A DNA stretch of 64,000 bases from Reticulitermes speratus (GCA_021186555.1 JAJKFL010000005.1:1533001-1597000); one strand, 5' to 3'; positions 22,701 through 34,400 are shown, numbered from the stretch's first letter. A program made the numbers and translations. The notes: generated by a model not told the origin, from the letters alone.

Positions 22701-23050
22701 TGTCACACAAAGCTGTCTACATTACTGTCTGTACGGCCTGTCTGTTGCCAAACATCGAGTGTCAAGTGGCTTGGTGCCACTGTCTGTATCAAGTACACAT
22801 ACACCTGCACATACTGTCACACAAAGCTGTCTACATTACTGTCTGTACGGCCTGTCTGTTGCCAAACATCGAGTGTCAAGTGGCTTGGTGCCACTGTCTG
22901 TATCAAGTACACATACACCTGCACATACTGTCACATACACCTGCACATACTGTCACACAAAGCTGTCTACATTACTGTCTGTACGGCCTGTCTGTTGCCA
23001 AACATCAAGTGTCAAGTGGCTTGGTGCCACTGTCTGTATCAAGTACACAT
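19735..23050. repeat. Composite 114-bp minisatellite with variable 22-bp subrepeat
   Basis: The main unit is about 114 bp (TGTCTACATTACTGTCTGTA, CGGCCTGTCTGTTGCCAAAC, GAGTGTCAAGTGGCTTGGTG, CCACTGTCTGTATCAAGTAC). Between main units the 22-bp element ACATACACCTGCACATACTG-TC occurs one to five times. There are about 27 main units. The plus strand lacks stops in several frames, giving ORFs of up to 850 codons that are pure artefact. Confidence 0.94.
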
Positions 23051-23149
23051 CTGCTAACCGAAGCACTATGTAACTGAAATAATGCTGTGTTATGATGTTT
23101 ATTCGTTATTATTTACGTATGTACCTTTTTATCAAAATAGGTGCCATGG

Positions 23150-23172
23150 GAGTATTGGGGGGGGGGGGGGTG
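23150..23172 (+). repeat. Poly-G run
   Basis: Thirteen or so consecutive G after GTATTG. The length is probably unreliable in sequencing. Confidence 0.7.
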
Positions 23173-23395
23173 CGGTAACATGTTCTTGCCTCGGACGCAC
23201 AGTAGCCGGTAGTCTATCGAACAGTCACTGTATCACGTGACGCTCAAGAGCTCAGCTCGGTAAGCAAGTCACTGAACTGCGATCGTTGGTGACTTGCGCC
23301 TTGGCGTGGTCTTGATAAGAGTTCCGCGTTCCGTAGCGCAAAACTGAATGTCTGGTGTCTTACAGAATATAGTTATTCTCTTGTATTAACTCTGT

Positions 23396-23480
23396 AAAGC
23401 CCAGTGGTTACTGTATGTACCACCAAGTTTAACAGTCACAAATTCTACGTTCTGCCCACACTGTGTATTTATGTGTCCTA
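23396..23480 (+). mobile_element. Solo 5' leader of the piggyBac-like satellite MITE
   Basis: TAAAGCCCAGTGGTTACTGT...CTACGTTCTGCCCACACTGT matches the unique leader at 11337-11410 and 29452-29525 but has no 114-bp units after it. A truncated copy. Confidence 0.65.
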
Positions 23481-23635
23481 TCTTCTTTTTTTTTTAATTT
23501 CAATAATTTATTTTTCAAAATTCTAATGTACTAGTCATCAACCGAAATCAGTGGCTGATTTCGGCTGAAGGGTAAATCACGTAAAACTTTTGATATCGTA
23601 ATATCTACAAAATCTGTGTTTTTTAAATTTTTGTT

Positions 23636-23692
23636 TTCGGGGGTTTGGGGGGGGGGGGCTGTAGCCGCCCCCCCCCCCCCGGGTGCGCCCCT
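23636..23692. repeat. G-run/C-run palindrome
   Basis: A run of about 12 G is followed by CTGTAGCCG and a run of about 12 C, so the strand can fold into a GC hairpin. Surrounding sequence (GGGTGCGCCCCTGGCC) resembles ends of dispersed repeats. Predicted proline-rich ORFs over it are artefacts. Confidence 0.6.
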
Positions 23693-23964
23693 GGCCTTGT
23701 TTTGAATTTGCATTGTCAGTTCTACTACTGTACATCGCAAGATGGCTGCACTTCAATGAACGGCAGTTCATCTCCCCTCCCGGAAGTCCATCCGATGAGT
23801 GACATTTGCTCCCTGGCTTCCAGTGCGTATCGGCGTGGCGGACGTGCGTAGTGTCATGCGTGCACAGCGAGCGGCTGTCGTAAACAGAAGCAAGCTGATG
23901 TGACGTGTTGGTGCTGCCATCTGTCGGGAGGCCTTGTAGCGGATTGAAAGGCTACATTTAACAA

Positions 23965-24340
23965 ATTAGCCACATGCAGCTCGTACCGCGCAGTAAACAC
24001 ACTCCGTCTCAGTTATACAAACCAGTCAGTTAATGTTGTACAGTGAAATAATCGCTGTTTGTTCTGAGATCCACACAAAACACATAAATACAGTCCGTAC
24101 CGCGCAGTAAACACACTCCGTCTCAGTTATACAAACCAGTCAGTTAATGTTGTACAGTGAAATAATCGCTGTTTGTTCTGAGATCCACACAAAACACATA
24201 AATTCAGTCCGTACCGCGCAGTAAACACACTCCGTCTCAGTTATACAAACCAGTCAGTTAATGTTGTACAGTGAAATAATCGCTGTTTGTTCTGAGATCC
24301 ACACAAAACACATAAATACAGTCCGTACCGCGCAGTAAAC
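23965..24340 (-). repeat. 114-bp satellite, about three copies (minus orientation)
   Basis: Same monomer as at 1-590 and 11400-12430, here reversed and flanked on the left by a degenerate far end (CATGCAGCTCGTACCGCG). It stops mid-unit at 24340 with no recognisable terminus. Confidence 0.85.
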
Positions 24341-24745
24341 ACTCTTCCTCTCGGTTTCTGAAACGCTTTGGTGCTTCCGCCCTTAGCAGCTTGCCTGTTG
24401 ACCCCGTGCCAACAACAAGCAAGTAATGTGTTCACTAGTGTGCCCCTCAGTCACGGCGTAGCTGGGGGGGCAGTGGTGCGGCCTCTCGGGGCGGCAAAAT
24501 GGGCAGAACGTTAATATTTTAAGTAAGAAGCTATGGCTTTCTGTCCTCAAAAATATTTAAATTATTGAGCCAAAGAAAAGGATATTCAGTAGGCGATTGT
24601 GTTTCATTTAATTCGTAATTTCAGTCAGAGGCGGTCATTGTTACTGCCTCTGACAGCTGTTTGTTGGTTCCGTCATTTGGTCCAACTGTAGCCGCCAACA
24701 GTGATTGTTACATGACGACAGAATAGCAGCTCTTAGCCTAATGTA
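24341..24745. other. Intergenic, nothing recognised
   Basis: No gene or repeat that I can support. Confidence 0.35.
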
Positions 24746-25371
24746 CAGTCGAACCCGTTCTAACGACATCGGTATATACTTCACCATGTCTATAGCTAGG
24801 CTGACCATAATGCCTTGAGACAAAACGGACGGGGGAATGTTCATAAACATAGGACATTTAAAAAAATGTTTCATACATAAAAATATTGAACTTACAATAA
24901 TTCTTCACAGAACCGCGCAAGTGTTGCCAACACGTATTTTTATTTTCTCGTAATAATTCATTCACTTTAAAGTTACACTGTTTATTCAATTGACAATTGT
25001 CGATCTCGACCAACGCGCCTCTACCGACGGTTACACGAATGACTGGTACCTACAGTAGCAGCCATTGATGTAAACTTGATTATAGGTTATGACTGACCAA
25101 TATTTAAGCATATTTTAAAGTTTTTATAAAAAACGGGACAAAAATTACATTTTTACTAAAACGACGGGACGGCAGGGACATAGCAAAAAAAAAACGGTAC
25201 TGTCCCGTTCAAAACGGGACGTATGGTCAGCCTATCTATAGCGTCATATTGTGGGACCAATTAATTCCTCACTGTTAACCATAACATTATACTACTCGGT
25301 TATAACGACACTCGTTTATAACGACACAAAATATTCAGTCCCTTTCATGGCGTTATAACCGAGTTCGACTG
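24746..25371. mobile_element. Tigger/pogo-like MITE (host of a nested hAT MITE)
   Basis: Ends CAGTCGAACCCGTTCTAACG and CGTTATAACCGAGTTCGACT-G are inverted repeats flanked by TA on each side (24744-24745, 25372-25373), the Tc1/mariner/pogo target. Inner sequence repeats the theme TATAACGACAC. A second element sits inside it at 24797-25234. Confidence 0.78.
24797..25234. mobile_element. hAT-like MITE nested in the Tigger-like MITE
   Basis: TAGGCTGACCATA at the left and TATGGTCAGCCTA at the right are inverted termini. The 8-bp duplication TCTATAGC flanks them exactly (24789-24796 and 25235-25242). An 8-bp duplication is the hAT hallmark. No coding capacity. Insertion occurred after the host MITE was in place. 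Confidence 0.85.
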
Positions 25372-25729
25372 TACGTGAGGACAGTCGCAACTGACACTAC
25401 GTCACGCACCGCATGCACACACACGACGACGCTGATCCCAGCGCCACACAGTCGAAGTGCTAGCCTGTCACGCGTTATCGTAGTGCGAAGATCTCTGACA
25501 AGGCAAAATTTGATCAAGCGTGGTAATCATATGCACCATTCGTGCAGAACTGTTGTCTGTGTGGTCTGTCAGTATGACAGACTCATTACGCTGACCGTTT
25601 CGGCGTTATGGCCGACGGCCTTGATGCGTTAGTACCAAGGATTGTCACAGCTGGCGGGAGGAGGAAGATCCTGTGGGAAGAAAGACATGTCTGGGGATTG
25701 GACCCAGAAAGGTTGTCATTGCTTTGGTT
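25372..25729. other. Intergenic, nothing recognised
   Basis: A plus-strand ORF of 85 codons (25375-25632) has no recognisable family features. Confidence 0.35.
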
Positions 25730-26045
25730 GAAGGTAAAGGTAAAGGTAAAGCAACCCCATTACAGGCCTTGACAGGCCTGAGGGGTCCAGGAGGTTGAGG
25801 CTCCCAGATTTCTAGACAATCGGTACATGAAGGTGGTAAGGTTGTCAGCCTTACGCACCGGCCGCCTTTACCCCCAGGAAATATTCCTGGTACTCATTTC
25901 TGTTAGAGGCTGAGTCGACCCCAGGGCCATAGTGCGACCGAAAGGATTATGTCAACGAAAAATTCCAATGACACCATCAGGAATCGAACCCGCGACCTTC
26001 CGGCTTGTAGCGCAGTGCCTCAACCAACCGTGCCCCTGCATTGTT
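25730..26045 (-). mobile_element. tRNA-derived SINE, family D
   Basis: Minus strand: GGTTGGTTGAGGCACTGCGC (A-box region), CGCGGGTTCGATTCCTGATG (B box), body CATTGGAATTTTTCGTTGAC, GGGGTAAAGGCGGCC-like tail and a (GGTAAA)n 3' end at 25735-25755. The tail shares TTTACCCCCAGGAA with family C, so the two families have related 3' halves. Confidence 0.75.
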
Positions 26046-26113
26046 GAAGGCCTCCGTCATTGGTGGGAGCGGGTGTGGACCGTGCCCCCGTTTGAAAGTA
26101 ACCCGGTATTTTT

Positions 26114-26401
26114 TTCTTAAAAAGGTAAAGGTCTCCCTAGAACAGGCCATGAAGGCCCAGAGGGGGAGTAGGGTTATAGCTCTACTCTTTCTTTAACCTC
26201 GGCGCTAGATGGGGGTGGATAGTCAACTCCACGCCCCGGCCGCTTTACCCCCAGGAATGACCCGGCACCCATTGTAAGGAGGCTGGGTAGGCCCCAGGGC
26301 CGGTCTGGACGGGTGCTGAAAATCTCGCCCCCACCGGGATTCGATCCCCGGACCGTCCAGCCCGTAGCGAGTCGCTATACCAACTGAGCTAGCCCGGCCC
26401 A
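26114..26401 (-). mobile_element. tRNA-derived SINE, family C, with TSD
   Basis: Minus strand: GGGCCGGGCTAGCTCAGTTG (A box), GGTCCGGGGATCGAATCCCG (B box), then GGCGAGATTTTCAGCACCCG and GGCCTACCCAGCCTCCTTAC and a GGTAAAGCGGCCGGGG stretch. CCGGTATTTTT is present on both sides (26103-26113 and 26402-26412), an 11-bp target duplication. Confidence 0.85.
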
Positions 26402-26689
26402 CCGGTATTTTTGTTACAGCTGAGTAAAATCACGGAAAACCTCAGTGGACGTAGCCGATTAGTGTTTGACTCTGTTCATGTTTGTTGAATTGCCAGCCTT
26501 GCTACTGGTGACCTGCACTGACCTATTGACGACATTCGGCGACATCAGACAGCGCTCGGTCGGCACTGAGGGGAAGGGTTGAGTCGAAACTTGCAGTACG
26601 CGTTTTAAAGTGATCGGCGGAAAACTGAATGTGCAGATCGTCGTGAATCGGGCTGTTACTGGCGTACCAGGGTGCGTTAGTAACAGGCA

Positions 26690-28455
26690 GTGCGAAGACA
26701 CTTGGATCGTCAACACTTTGCGAAGACACTTGGATCGTCAACACTTTGCGAAGACGCTTGGATCGTCAACACTTTGCGAAGACACTTGGATCGTCAACAC
26801 TTTGCGAAGACACTTGGATCGTCAACACTTTGCGAAGACACTTGGATCGTCAACACTTTGCGAAGACACTTGATCGTCAACACTTTGCGAAGGCGCTTGG
26901 ATCGTCAACACTTTGCGAAGTCACTTGGATCGTCAACACTTTGCGAAGACACTTGGATCGTCAACACTTTGCGAAGACACTTGATTCGTCAACACTTTGC
27001 GAAGGCGCTTGGATCGTCAACACTTTGCGAAGTCACTTGGATCGTCAACACTTTGCGAAGACACTTGATTCGTCAACACTTTGCGAAGGCGCTTGTATCG
27101 TCAACACTTTGCGAAGACACTTGGATCGTCAACACTTTGCGAAGACGCTTGGATCGTCAACACTTTGCGAAGACGCTTGGATCGTCAACACTTTGCGAAG
27201 GCGCTTGGATCGTCAACACTTTGCGAAGACACTTGGATCGTCAATACTTTGCGAAGACACTTGGATCGTCAACACTTTGCGAAGACACTTGGATCGTCAA
27301 CACTTTGCGAAGACACTTGGATCGTCAACACTTTGCGAAGACGCTTGGATCGTCAACACTTTGCGAAGACACTTGGATCGTCAATACTTTGCGAAGGCGC
27401 TTGGATCGTCAACACTTTGCGAAGTCACTTGGATCGTCAACACTTTGCGAAGACACTTGGATCGTCAACACTTTGCGAAGACACTTGATTCGTCAACACT
27501 TTGCGAAGGCGCTTGGATCGTCAACACTTTGCGAAGTCACTTGGATCGTCAACACTTTGCGAAGACACTTGATTCGTCAACACTTTGCGAAGGCGCTTGT
27601 ATCGTCAACACTTTGCGAAGACACTTGGATCGTCAACACTTTGCGAAGACGCTTGGATCGTCAACACTTTGCGAAGACGCTTGGATCGTCAACACTTTGC
27701 GAAGGCGCTTGGATCGTCAACACTTTGCGAAGACACTTGGATCGTCAATACTTTGCGAAGACACTTGGATCGTCAACACTTTGCGAAGACGCTTGGATCG
27801 TCAACACTTTGCGAAGACGCTTGGATCGTCAACACTTTGCGAAGACACTTGGATCGTCAACACTTGCGAAGACACTTGGATCGTCAACACTTTGCGAAGA
27901 CACTTGGATCGTCAACACTTTGCGAAGACACTTGGATCGTCAACACTTTGCGAAGACACTTGGATCGTCAACAATTTGCGAAGACACTAGGATCATCAAC
28001 ACTTTGCGAAGACACTTGGATCGTCAACACTTTGCGAAGACACTTGGATCGTCAACACTTTGCGAAGACACTTGGATCGTCAACACTTTGCGAAGACACT
28101 TGGATCGTCAACACTTTGCGAAGACACTTGGATCGTCAACACTTTGCGAAGACACTAGGATCGTCAACACTTTGCGAAGACACTTGGATCGTCAACACTT
28201 TGCGAAGACACTTGGATCGTCAACACTTTGCGAAGACACTTGGATCGTCAACACTTTGCGAAGACACTTGGATCGTCAACACTTTGCGAAGACACTTGGA
28301 TCGTCAACACTTTGCGAAGACACTTGGATCGTCAACACTTTGCGAAGACACTTGGATCGTCAACACTTTGCGAAGACACTTGGATCGTCAACACTTTGCG
28401 AAGACACTTGGATCGTCAACACTTTGCGAAGACACTTGGATCGTCAACACTGTCA
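26690..28455. repeat. 28-bp minisatellite, about 63 copies, with a 504-bp higher-order repeat
   Basis: Unit GCGAAGACACTTGGATCGTC-AACACTTT. Variant units (GGCGCTTGTATCG, GTCACTTGG, TTGATTCGTC) recur in the same order 504 bp apart, for example 27091 and 27595 or 26983 and 27487, showing that an 18-unit block was duplicated. Beyond 27890 units are uniform. No stops occur in the plus frames, so ORFs of 300-600 codons are artefacts. Confidence 0.95.
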
Positions 28456-28499
28456 GTTACTGGACAAAGCACGATACTCATATGAGCAATGTACAATAA

Positions 28500-28660
28500 A
28501 TTAGGTCGTACCGCACAGAGAACACGTTGCATCTCCAAACACAAATACCAGTCGGCTAATGCCCTTTATTCCGAGAATCACACGAAACGCGTAAATACAC
28601 TCTGGGCAAATACGGACTGTCCCTTTTATCGCGTCCCTGAGCATGGCAATTTTATCGCAC
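28500..28660 (-). repeat. Diverged solo relative of the 114-bp satellite
   Basis: TCGTACCGCACAGAGAACAC, ACACAAATACCAGTCGGCTA and ATCACACGAAACGCGTAAAT follow the order of the 114-bp satellite monomer at roughly 75% similarity by eye. Probably an old copy. Confidence 0.5.
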
Positions 28661-29037
28661 AGGAAAGGTGCATCCGCCGAGACGTCGCTCGAGAATACGA
28701 TAAAAGAGACATTTTGATATCCTAAGCATTTCGTTCTCATACTGCCCAAGTTTATCACGTATACAAACAACAAACAGATTCCAGATTACAAACTTCCGGA
28801 GTATGACGCCGTGTTTATTGGTAATTTGATACTACATTACCAATCAACGCGGCGTCATGCCCTACATGACTGTATCTTCATCAACGGCGACGTGAAAACG
28901 CGAAAATTATAGTTTCGTATATTCTAATCGTTTGTTTTCATCCCTTTATCGATTCATAGAAATATTTCTCACTTTGCCGCATTTGTGGAAAAAACAGGCG
29001 TCTTGCAAGTGTTGCATTTTCTTTTCGTGATTTTTAA
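28661..29037. other. Intergenic, nothing recognised
   Basis: Around 28800-28860 there is a weak inverted repeat (TGACGCCGTGTTTATTGGTA against TACCAATCAACGCGGCGTCA), probably a small MITE. Otherwise featureless. Confidence 0.45.
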
Positions 29038-29256
29038 GTGTGTTATTTAACGACGCTGTCAAGTGCCTGACTTCGCTGATAGATGAATGAATGAATGGAG
29101 TATGTAGCATTGGTGGAACGATACTGGCAAAGGAAAACCAAAAGTACTTGTAGAACAACCTGTCCCAGTGCCACTTTGTCCATCATAAATGTCACATGAC
29201 TGTCCCGTGTCCGCGGTCAGAGGCCGGCAGCTAACCGCCTGAGCTATGGCACGGCC
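29038..29256 (-). mobile_element. tRNA-derived SINE, family E
   Basis: Minus strand: GGCCGTGCCATAGCTCAGGC (A box), CCGGCCTCTGACCGCGG, body GGCACTGGGACAGGTTGTTC then AGTATCGTTCCACCAATGCT, ending CTTGACAGCGTCGTTAAATA. The B box is weakened. The body is the single-copy version of the 91-bp array unit. Confidence 0.8.
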
Positions 29257-29449
29257 TTTCTTTTCGTGGTGTCCCTTAATAAAAACAGAATGGAGCGTGA
29301 AGCACAGCATGAGTATTCATGAGTATTCGGAGGTGATACGGGGAGTGCAGGTACAGTACATCTGACCAGGGGCATTGGGGGCTTTCAAGCATCATTAAAA
29401 CCAAAATGACACGAAATTTGATACATAGTTCAGAAGTGCTCCATACCCC

Positions 29450-31360
29450 TTAAAGCCCAGTGGTTACCATATGTACCACCATGTTTAACATTCAACAATT
29501 CTACGTTCTGCCCACACAGTGTATTTATGTGTTTTGTGTGGATCTCAGAACAAACAGCGATTATTTCACTGTACAGCATTAACTGACTGGTTTGTGTAAC
29601 TGAGACGGAGTGTGTTTACTGCGCGGTACGGACTGTATTTATGTGTTTTGTGTGGATCTCAGAACAAACAGCGATTATTTCACTGTACAACATTAACTGA
29701 CTGTTTTGTATAACTGAGACGGAGTGTGTTTACTGCGCGGTACGGACTGTATTTATGTGTTTTGTGTGGATCTCAGAACAAACAGCGATTATTTCACTGT
29801 ACAGCATTAACTGACTGGTTTGTATAACTGAGACGGAGTGTGTTTACTGCGCGGTACGGACTGTATTTATGTGTTTTGTGTGGATCTCATAACAAACAGC
29901 GATTATTTCACTGTACAGCATTAACTGACTGGTTTGTATAACTGAGACGGAGTGTGTTTACTGCGCGGTACGGACTGTATTTATGTGTTTTGTGTGGATC
30001 TCAGAACAAACAGCGATTATTTCACTGTACAGCATTAACTGACTGGTTTGTATAACTGAGACGGAGTGTGTTTACTGCGCGGTACGGACTGTATTTATGT
30101 GTTTTGTGTGGATCTCAGAACAAACAGCGATTATTTCACTGTACAGCATTAACTGACTGGTTTGTATAACTGAGACGGAGTGTGTTTACTGCGCGGTACG
30201 GACTGTATTTATGTGTTTTATGTGGATCTCAGAACAAACAGCGATAATTTTACTGTACAGCATTAACTTACTGGTTTGTATAACTGAGACGTAGTGTGTT
30301 TACTGCGCGGTACGGACTGTATTTATGTGTTTTGTGTGGATCTCAGAACAAACAGCGATTATTTCACTGTACAGCATTAACTGACTGGTTTGTATAACTG
30401 AGACGTAGTGTGTTTACTGCGCGGTACGGACTGTATTTATGTGTTTTGTGTGGATCTCAGAACAAACAGCGATTATTTCACTGTACAGCATTAACTGACT
30501 GGTTTGTATAACTGAGACGGAGTGTGTTTACTGCGCGGTACGGACTGTATTTATGTGTTTTATGTGGATCTCAGAACAAACAGCGATTATTTCACTGTAC
30601 AGCATTAACTGACTGGTTTGTATAACTGAGACGTAGTGTGTTTACTGCGCGGTACGGACTGTATTTATGTGTTTTGTGTGGATCTCAGAACAAACAGCGT
30701 TTATTTCACTGTACAGCATTAACTGACTGGTTTGTATAACTGAGACGGAGTGTGTTTACTGCGCGGTACGGACTGTATTTATGTGTTTTATGTGGATCTC
30801 AGAACAAACAGCGATTATTTCACTGTACAGCATTAACTGACTGGTTTGTATAACTGAGACGTAGTGTGTTTACTGCGCGGTACGGACTGTATTTATGTGT
30901 TTTGTGTGGATCTCAGAACAAACAGCGTTTATTTCACTGTACAGCATTAACTGACTGGTTTGTATAACTGAGACGGAGTGTGCTTACTGCGCGGTACGGA
31001 CTGTATTTATGTGTTTTGTGTGGATCTCACAACAAACAGCGATTATTTCACTGTACAACATTAACTGACTGGTTTGTATAACTGAGACGGAGTGTGTTTA
31101 CTGCGCGGTACGGACTGTATTTATGTGTTTTGTGTGGATCTCACAACAAACAGCGATTATTTCACTGTACAACATTAACTGACTGGTTTGTATAACTGAG
31201 ACGGAGTGTGTTTACTGCGCGGTACGGACTGTATTTATGTGTTTTATGTGGATCTCAGAACAAACAGCGATTATTTCACTGTACAGCATTAACTGACTGG
31301 TTTGTATAACTGAGACGGAGTGTGTTTACTGCGCGGTACGAGCTGAGTGTTTAAATACAA
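29450..31360 (+). mobile_element. piggyBac-like MITE with a 16-copy 114-bp satellite
   Basis: The leader CCCTTAAAGCCCAGTGGTTA (29450) through GTTCTGCCCACACAGTGTAT is the same as at 11333. About 16 monomers of 114 bp follow to 31340, then the unique tail GAGCTGAGTGTTTAAATACA. Monomer variants (GACGGAGTG or GACGTAGTG; TTTTGTGTGG or TTTTATGTGG) are interspersed. Clear TTAA flanks are not retained. Confidence 0.75.
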
Positions 31361-31439
31361 TTCAGGTTAAACCACTTAAATTGCTCTTCTCATCAGAGCC
31401 GCTGTGACCACAACAACAAACAACAGTGCAGTCCCTACA

Positions 31440-31617
31440 CAAACCTAACGTCACAGTCAATAACAAGTCCCAAATGTTGCCGCTACGTATCCTGCCCGAT
31501 CCATTCACTTCATTGAACTGTCGCCGCTGGACCGGATCTGAACCAGCGTTTAACAGATTAGCATTCAGTTGACCAACTACAATTCACCCATTTACCGACT
31601 GAGCTATTAGTGATCTA
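31440..31617 (-). mobile_element. Another tRNA-derived SINE, degenerate
   Basis: Minus strand: CTAATAGCTCAGTCGGTAAA (A-box region) and GCTGGTTCAGATCCGGTCCA (B box), about 60 bases apart, followed by CAGTTCAATGAAGTGAATGG. It differs from families A-E. No target duplication found. Confidence 0.55.
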
Positions 31618-31654
31618 AACTCGAAGTTGTGTCTAGTAAGTTTTTCATGTGTAT

Positions 31655-31965
31655 GTACAGAAGCAAAGGAAGTAACAGGACACTGGAGGAAATTGCACAA
31701 CAAGGACCTTCATGATTTGTACTGCACACCAAATATTATTCTGGTGATCAAATAAAGGAGGATTAGATGGGTGGAGCATGTGGCACGTAGGTGTATGGGG
31801 AAGAACAGAAATGCATGCAGGCTTTTGGTGTGTAAACCTGAAGTAAAGAGGCCACTTGGAAGAGGGCGTAGACTGGATTCATGTGGCTGTAGATAGGGAC
31901 AAGTGGCGGGCTGTTGTGAATGCGGTAATGAACCTTCACGTGACATAAAATCCGAGGTATTTCTG
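31655..31965 (+). pseudogene. Decayed non-LTR retrotransposon 3' end
   Basis: Aligns by eye with 61490-61830 (ACACCAAATATTATTCTGGT, GGTGATCAAATAAAGGAGGA, GGCCACTTGGAAGAGGGCG, GACAAGTGGCGGGCTGTTGT, GCGGTAATGAACCTTCACG). It has many indels and stops. It is an old copy of the same LINE lineage. Confidence 0.65.
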
Positions 31966-32529
31966 GGCTAGCTGAGGAACTGTTAGCTTCTCAGGATGGA
32001 CTATGTTGCATGTGGTTTGTTAGTTTATTAATGATATATAGTTAGAGAATTCGTTTGTTATGCTTGCAAATGAGTAGGTTATAGTTTTTGGTAATAAAGT
32101 TTAACAAAACAGTATGAAACTAGAACTGGTTATGGATGACAAAGAAAATGGGCAAGTCTGTACATTAAAGTTGCTAGGTACGTACATGTTTGTTGTGTAC
32201 AAGTAGCTATTAACTGCAACAAAAATAGTAGCATGTGTGGGACAATAAACATAATTAAAAAAGGGAGATAAGACAAGACAAGGCTTGAGACTTGAACTCT
32301 GTAAAGCAAGATGTCTGTATGACACAGAGGTGTGCGTAATGACAACGTGAGATAGAAACAGACATGAGAGTTCTGAGATCGTATTGTGGGTAGGAGGTGC
32401 AAACAGACGTGCTGAGAAAGGAATTTGTTAGGCAGATCTTAGGTGTGAATGCTGTTAACAAGAAGGCTTGTAAATGCTGCACAGAATTGTTAAAACATGC
32501 ACAGTGAATGCAAGGTGACATGTCACTAT

Positions 32530-34400
32530 GGAAAATACTGTAATGTGGGGAATTGGGTTGAGCAGGTACAGGAAAATACTGTAATGTGGGAAATGGGGTT
32601 AAGCAGGTACAGGAAAATACTGTAATGTGGGAAATGGGGTTGAGCAGGTACAGGAAAATACTGTAATGTGGGAAATGGGGTTGAGCAGGTACAGGAAAAT
32701 ACTGTAATGTGGGAAATGGGGTTGAGCAGGTACAGGAAATACTGTAATTTGGGGAATTGGGTTGAGCAGGTACAGGAAAATACTGTAATGTGGGAAATGG
32801 GGTTAAGCAGGTACAGGAAAATACTGTAATGTGGGAAATGGGGTTGAGCAGGTACAGGAAAATACTGTAATGTGGGAAATGGGGTTGAGCAGGTACAGGA
32901 AAATACTGTAATGTGAATGTGGGAAATTGGGTTGAGCAGGTACAGGAAAATACTGTAATGTGGGAAATGGGGTTGAGCAGGTACAAGGAAAATACTGTAA
33001 TGTGGGAAATGGGGTTGAGCAGGTACAGGAAAATACTGTAATGTGGGAATTGGGTTGAGCAGGTACAGGAAAATACTGTAATGTGGGAAATGGGGTTAGC
33101 AGGTACAGGAAGATACTGGTAATGTGGGAAATGGGGTTGAGCAGGTACAGGAAAATACTGTAATGTAGGAAATGGGGTTGAGCAGGTACAGGAAAATACT
33201 GTAACGTGGGAAATGGGGTTGAGCAGGTACAGGAAAATACTGTAATGTGGGGAATGGGGTTGAGCAGGTACAGGAAAATACTGTAATGTGGGAAATGGGG
33301 TTGAGCAGGTAACAGAAAATACTGTAATGTGGGAAATGGGGTTGAGCAGGTACAGGAAAATACTGTAATGTGGGGAATTGGGTTGAGCAGGTACAGGAAA
33401 ATACTGTAATGTGGGAAATGGGGTTAAGCAGGTACAGGAAGATACTGTAATGTGGGAAATAGGGTTGAGCAGGTACAGGAAATACTGTAATGTGGGAAAT
33501 GGGGTTGAGCAGGTACAGGAAAATACTGTAATGTGGGAAATGGGGTTGAGCAGGTACAGGAAAATACTGTAATGTGGGAAATGGGGTTGAGCAGGTACAG
33601 GAAAATACTGTAATGTGGGAAATGGGGTTGAGCAGGTACAGGAAAATACTTTAATGTAGGAAATGGGGTTGAGCAGGTACAGGAAAATACTGTAATGTGG
33701 GAAATGGGGTTGAGCAGATACAGGAAAATACTGTAATGTGGGAAATGGGGTTGAGCAGGTACAGGAAAATACTGTAATGTGGAAATAGGGTTGAGCAGGT
33801 ACAGGAAAATACTGTAATGTAGGAAATGGGGTTGAGCAGGTAAAGGAAAATACTGTAATGTGGGAAATGGGGTTGAGCAGGTACAGGAAAATACTGTAAT
33901 GTGGGAAATGGGATTGAGCAGGTATCAGGAAAATACTGTAATGTGGGAAATATGGTTGAGCAGGTACAGGAAAATACTGTAATGTAGGAAATGGGGTTGA
34001 GCAGGTACAAGGAAAATACTGTAATGTAGGAAATGGGGTTGAGCAGGTACAGGAAAATACTGTAATGTGGGAAATGTGGTTGAGCAGGTACAGGAAAATA
34101 CTGTAATGTAGGGAAATGGGGTTGAGCAGGTACAGGAAAATACTGTAATGTAGGAAATGGGTTGAGCAGGTAAATGAAAATACTGTAATGTGGGAAATGG
34201 GATTGAGCAGGTACAGGAAAATACTGTAATTGGAAATGGGGTTGAGCAGGTACAGGAAAATACTGTAATGTGGGAAATGTGGTTGAGCAGGTACAGGAAA
34301 ATACTGTAATGTGGGAAATGGGTTGAGCAGGTACAGGAAAATACTGTAATGTGGGAAATGGGTTGAGCAGGTAAGGAAAATACTGTAATGTGGGAAATTA
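32530..34400. repeat. 41-bp minisatellite, about 45 copies
   Basis: Unit GGAAAATACTGTAATGTGGG then AAATGGGGTTGAGCAGGTAC-A. Single-base gains and losses are common, so the 761-codon minus-strand ORF across it is accidental. It ends 650 bp before the P4HA start codon. Confidence 0.95.

Noticed and set aside
19618-23077. ORFs of up to 850 codons rich in Thr, His and Cys
   Set aside because: Frames through a 114-bp/22-bp satellite with indels. Peptides repeat the DNA unit and shift frame with each indel.
25375-25632. 85-codon ORF next to the nested MITEs
   Set aside because: Low-complexity Thr/Arg content, no homology pattern, no supporting signals.
26690-28504. 604-codon ORF with a DRQHFAKTLGSS-type repeat, and the 28-bp repeats as a CRISPR array
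   Set aside because: Units abut with no spacers, the genome is eukaryotic, and the ORF is a frame artefact of the 28-bp unit.
19735-31360. The two 114-bp repeats as one satellite family
   Set aside because: Only the period agrees. The unit sequences share no stretch beyond chance.
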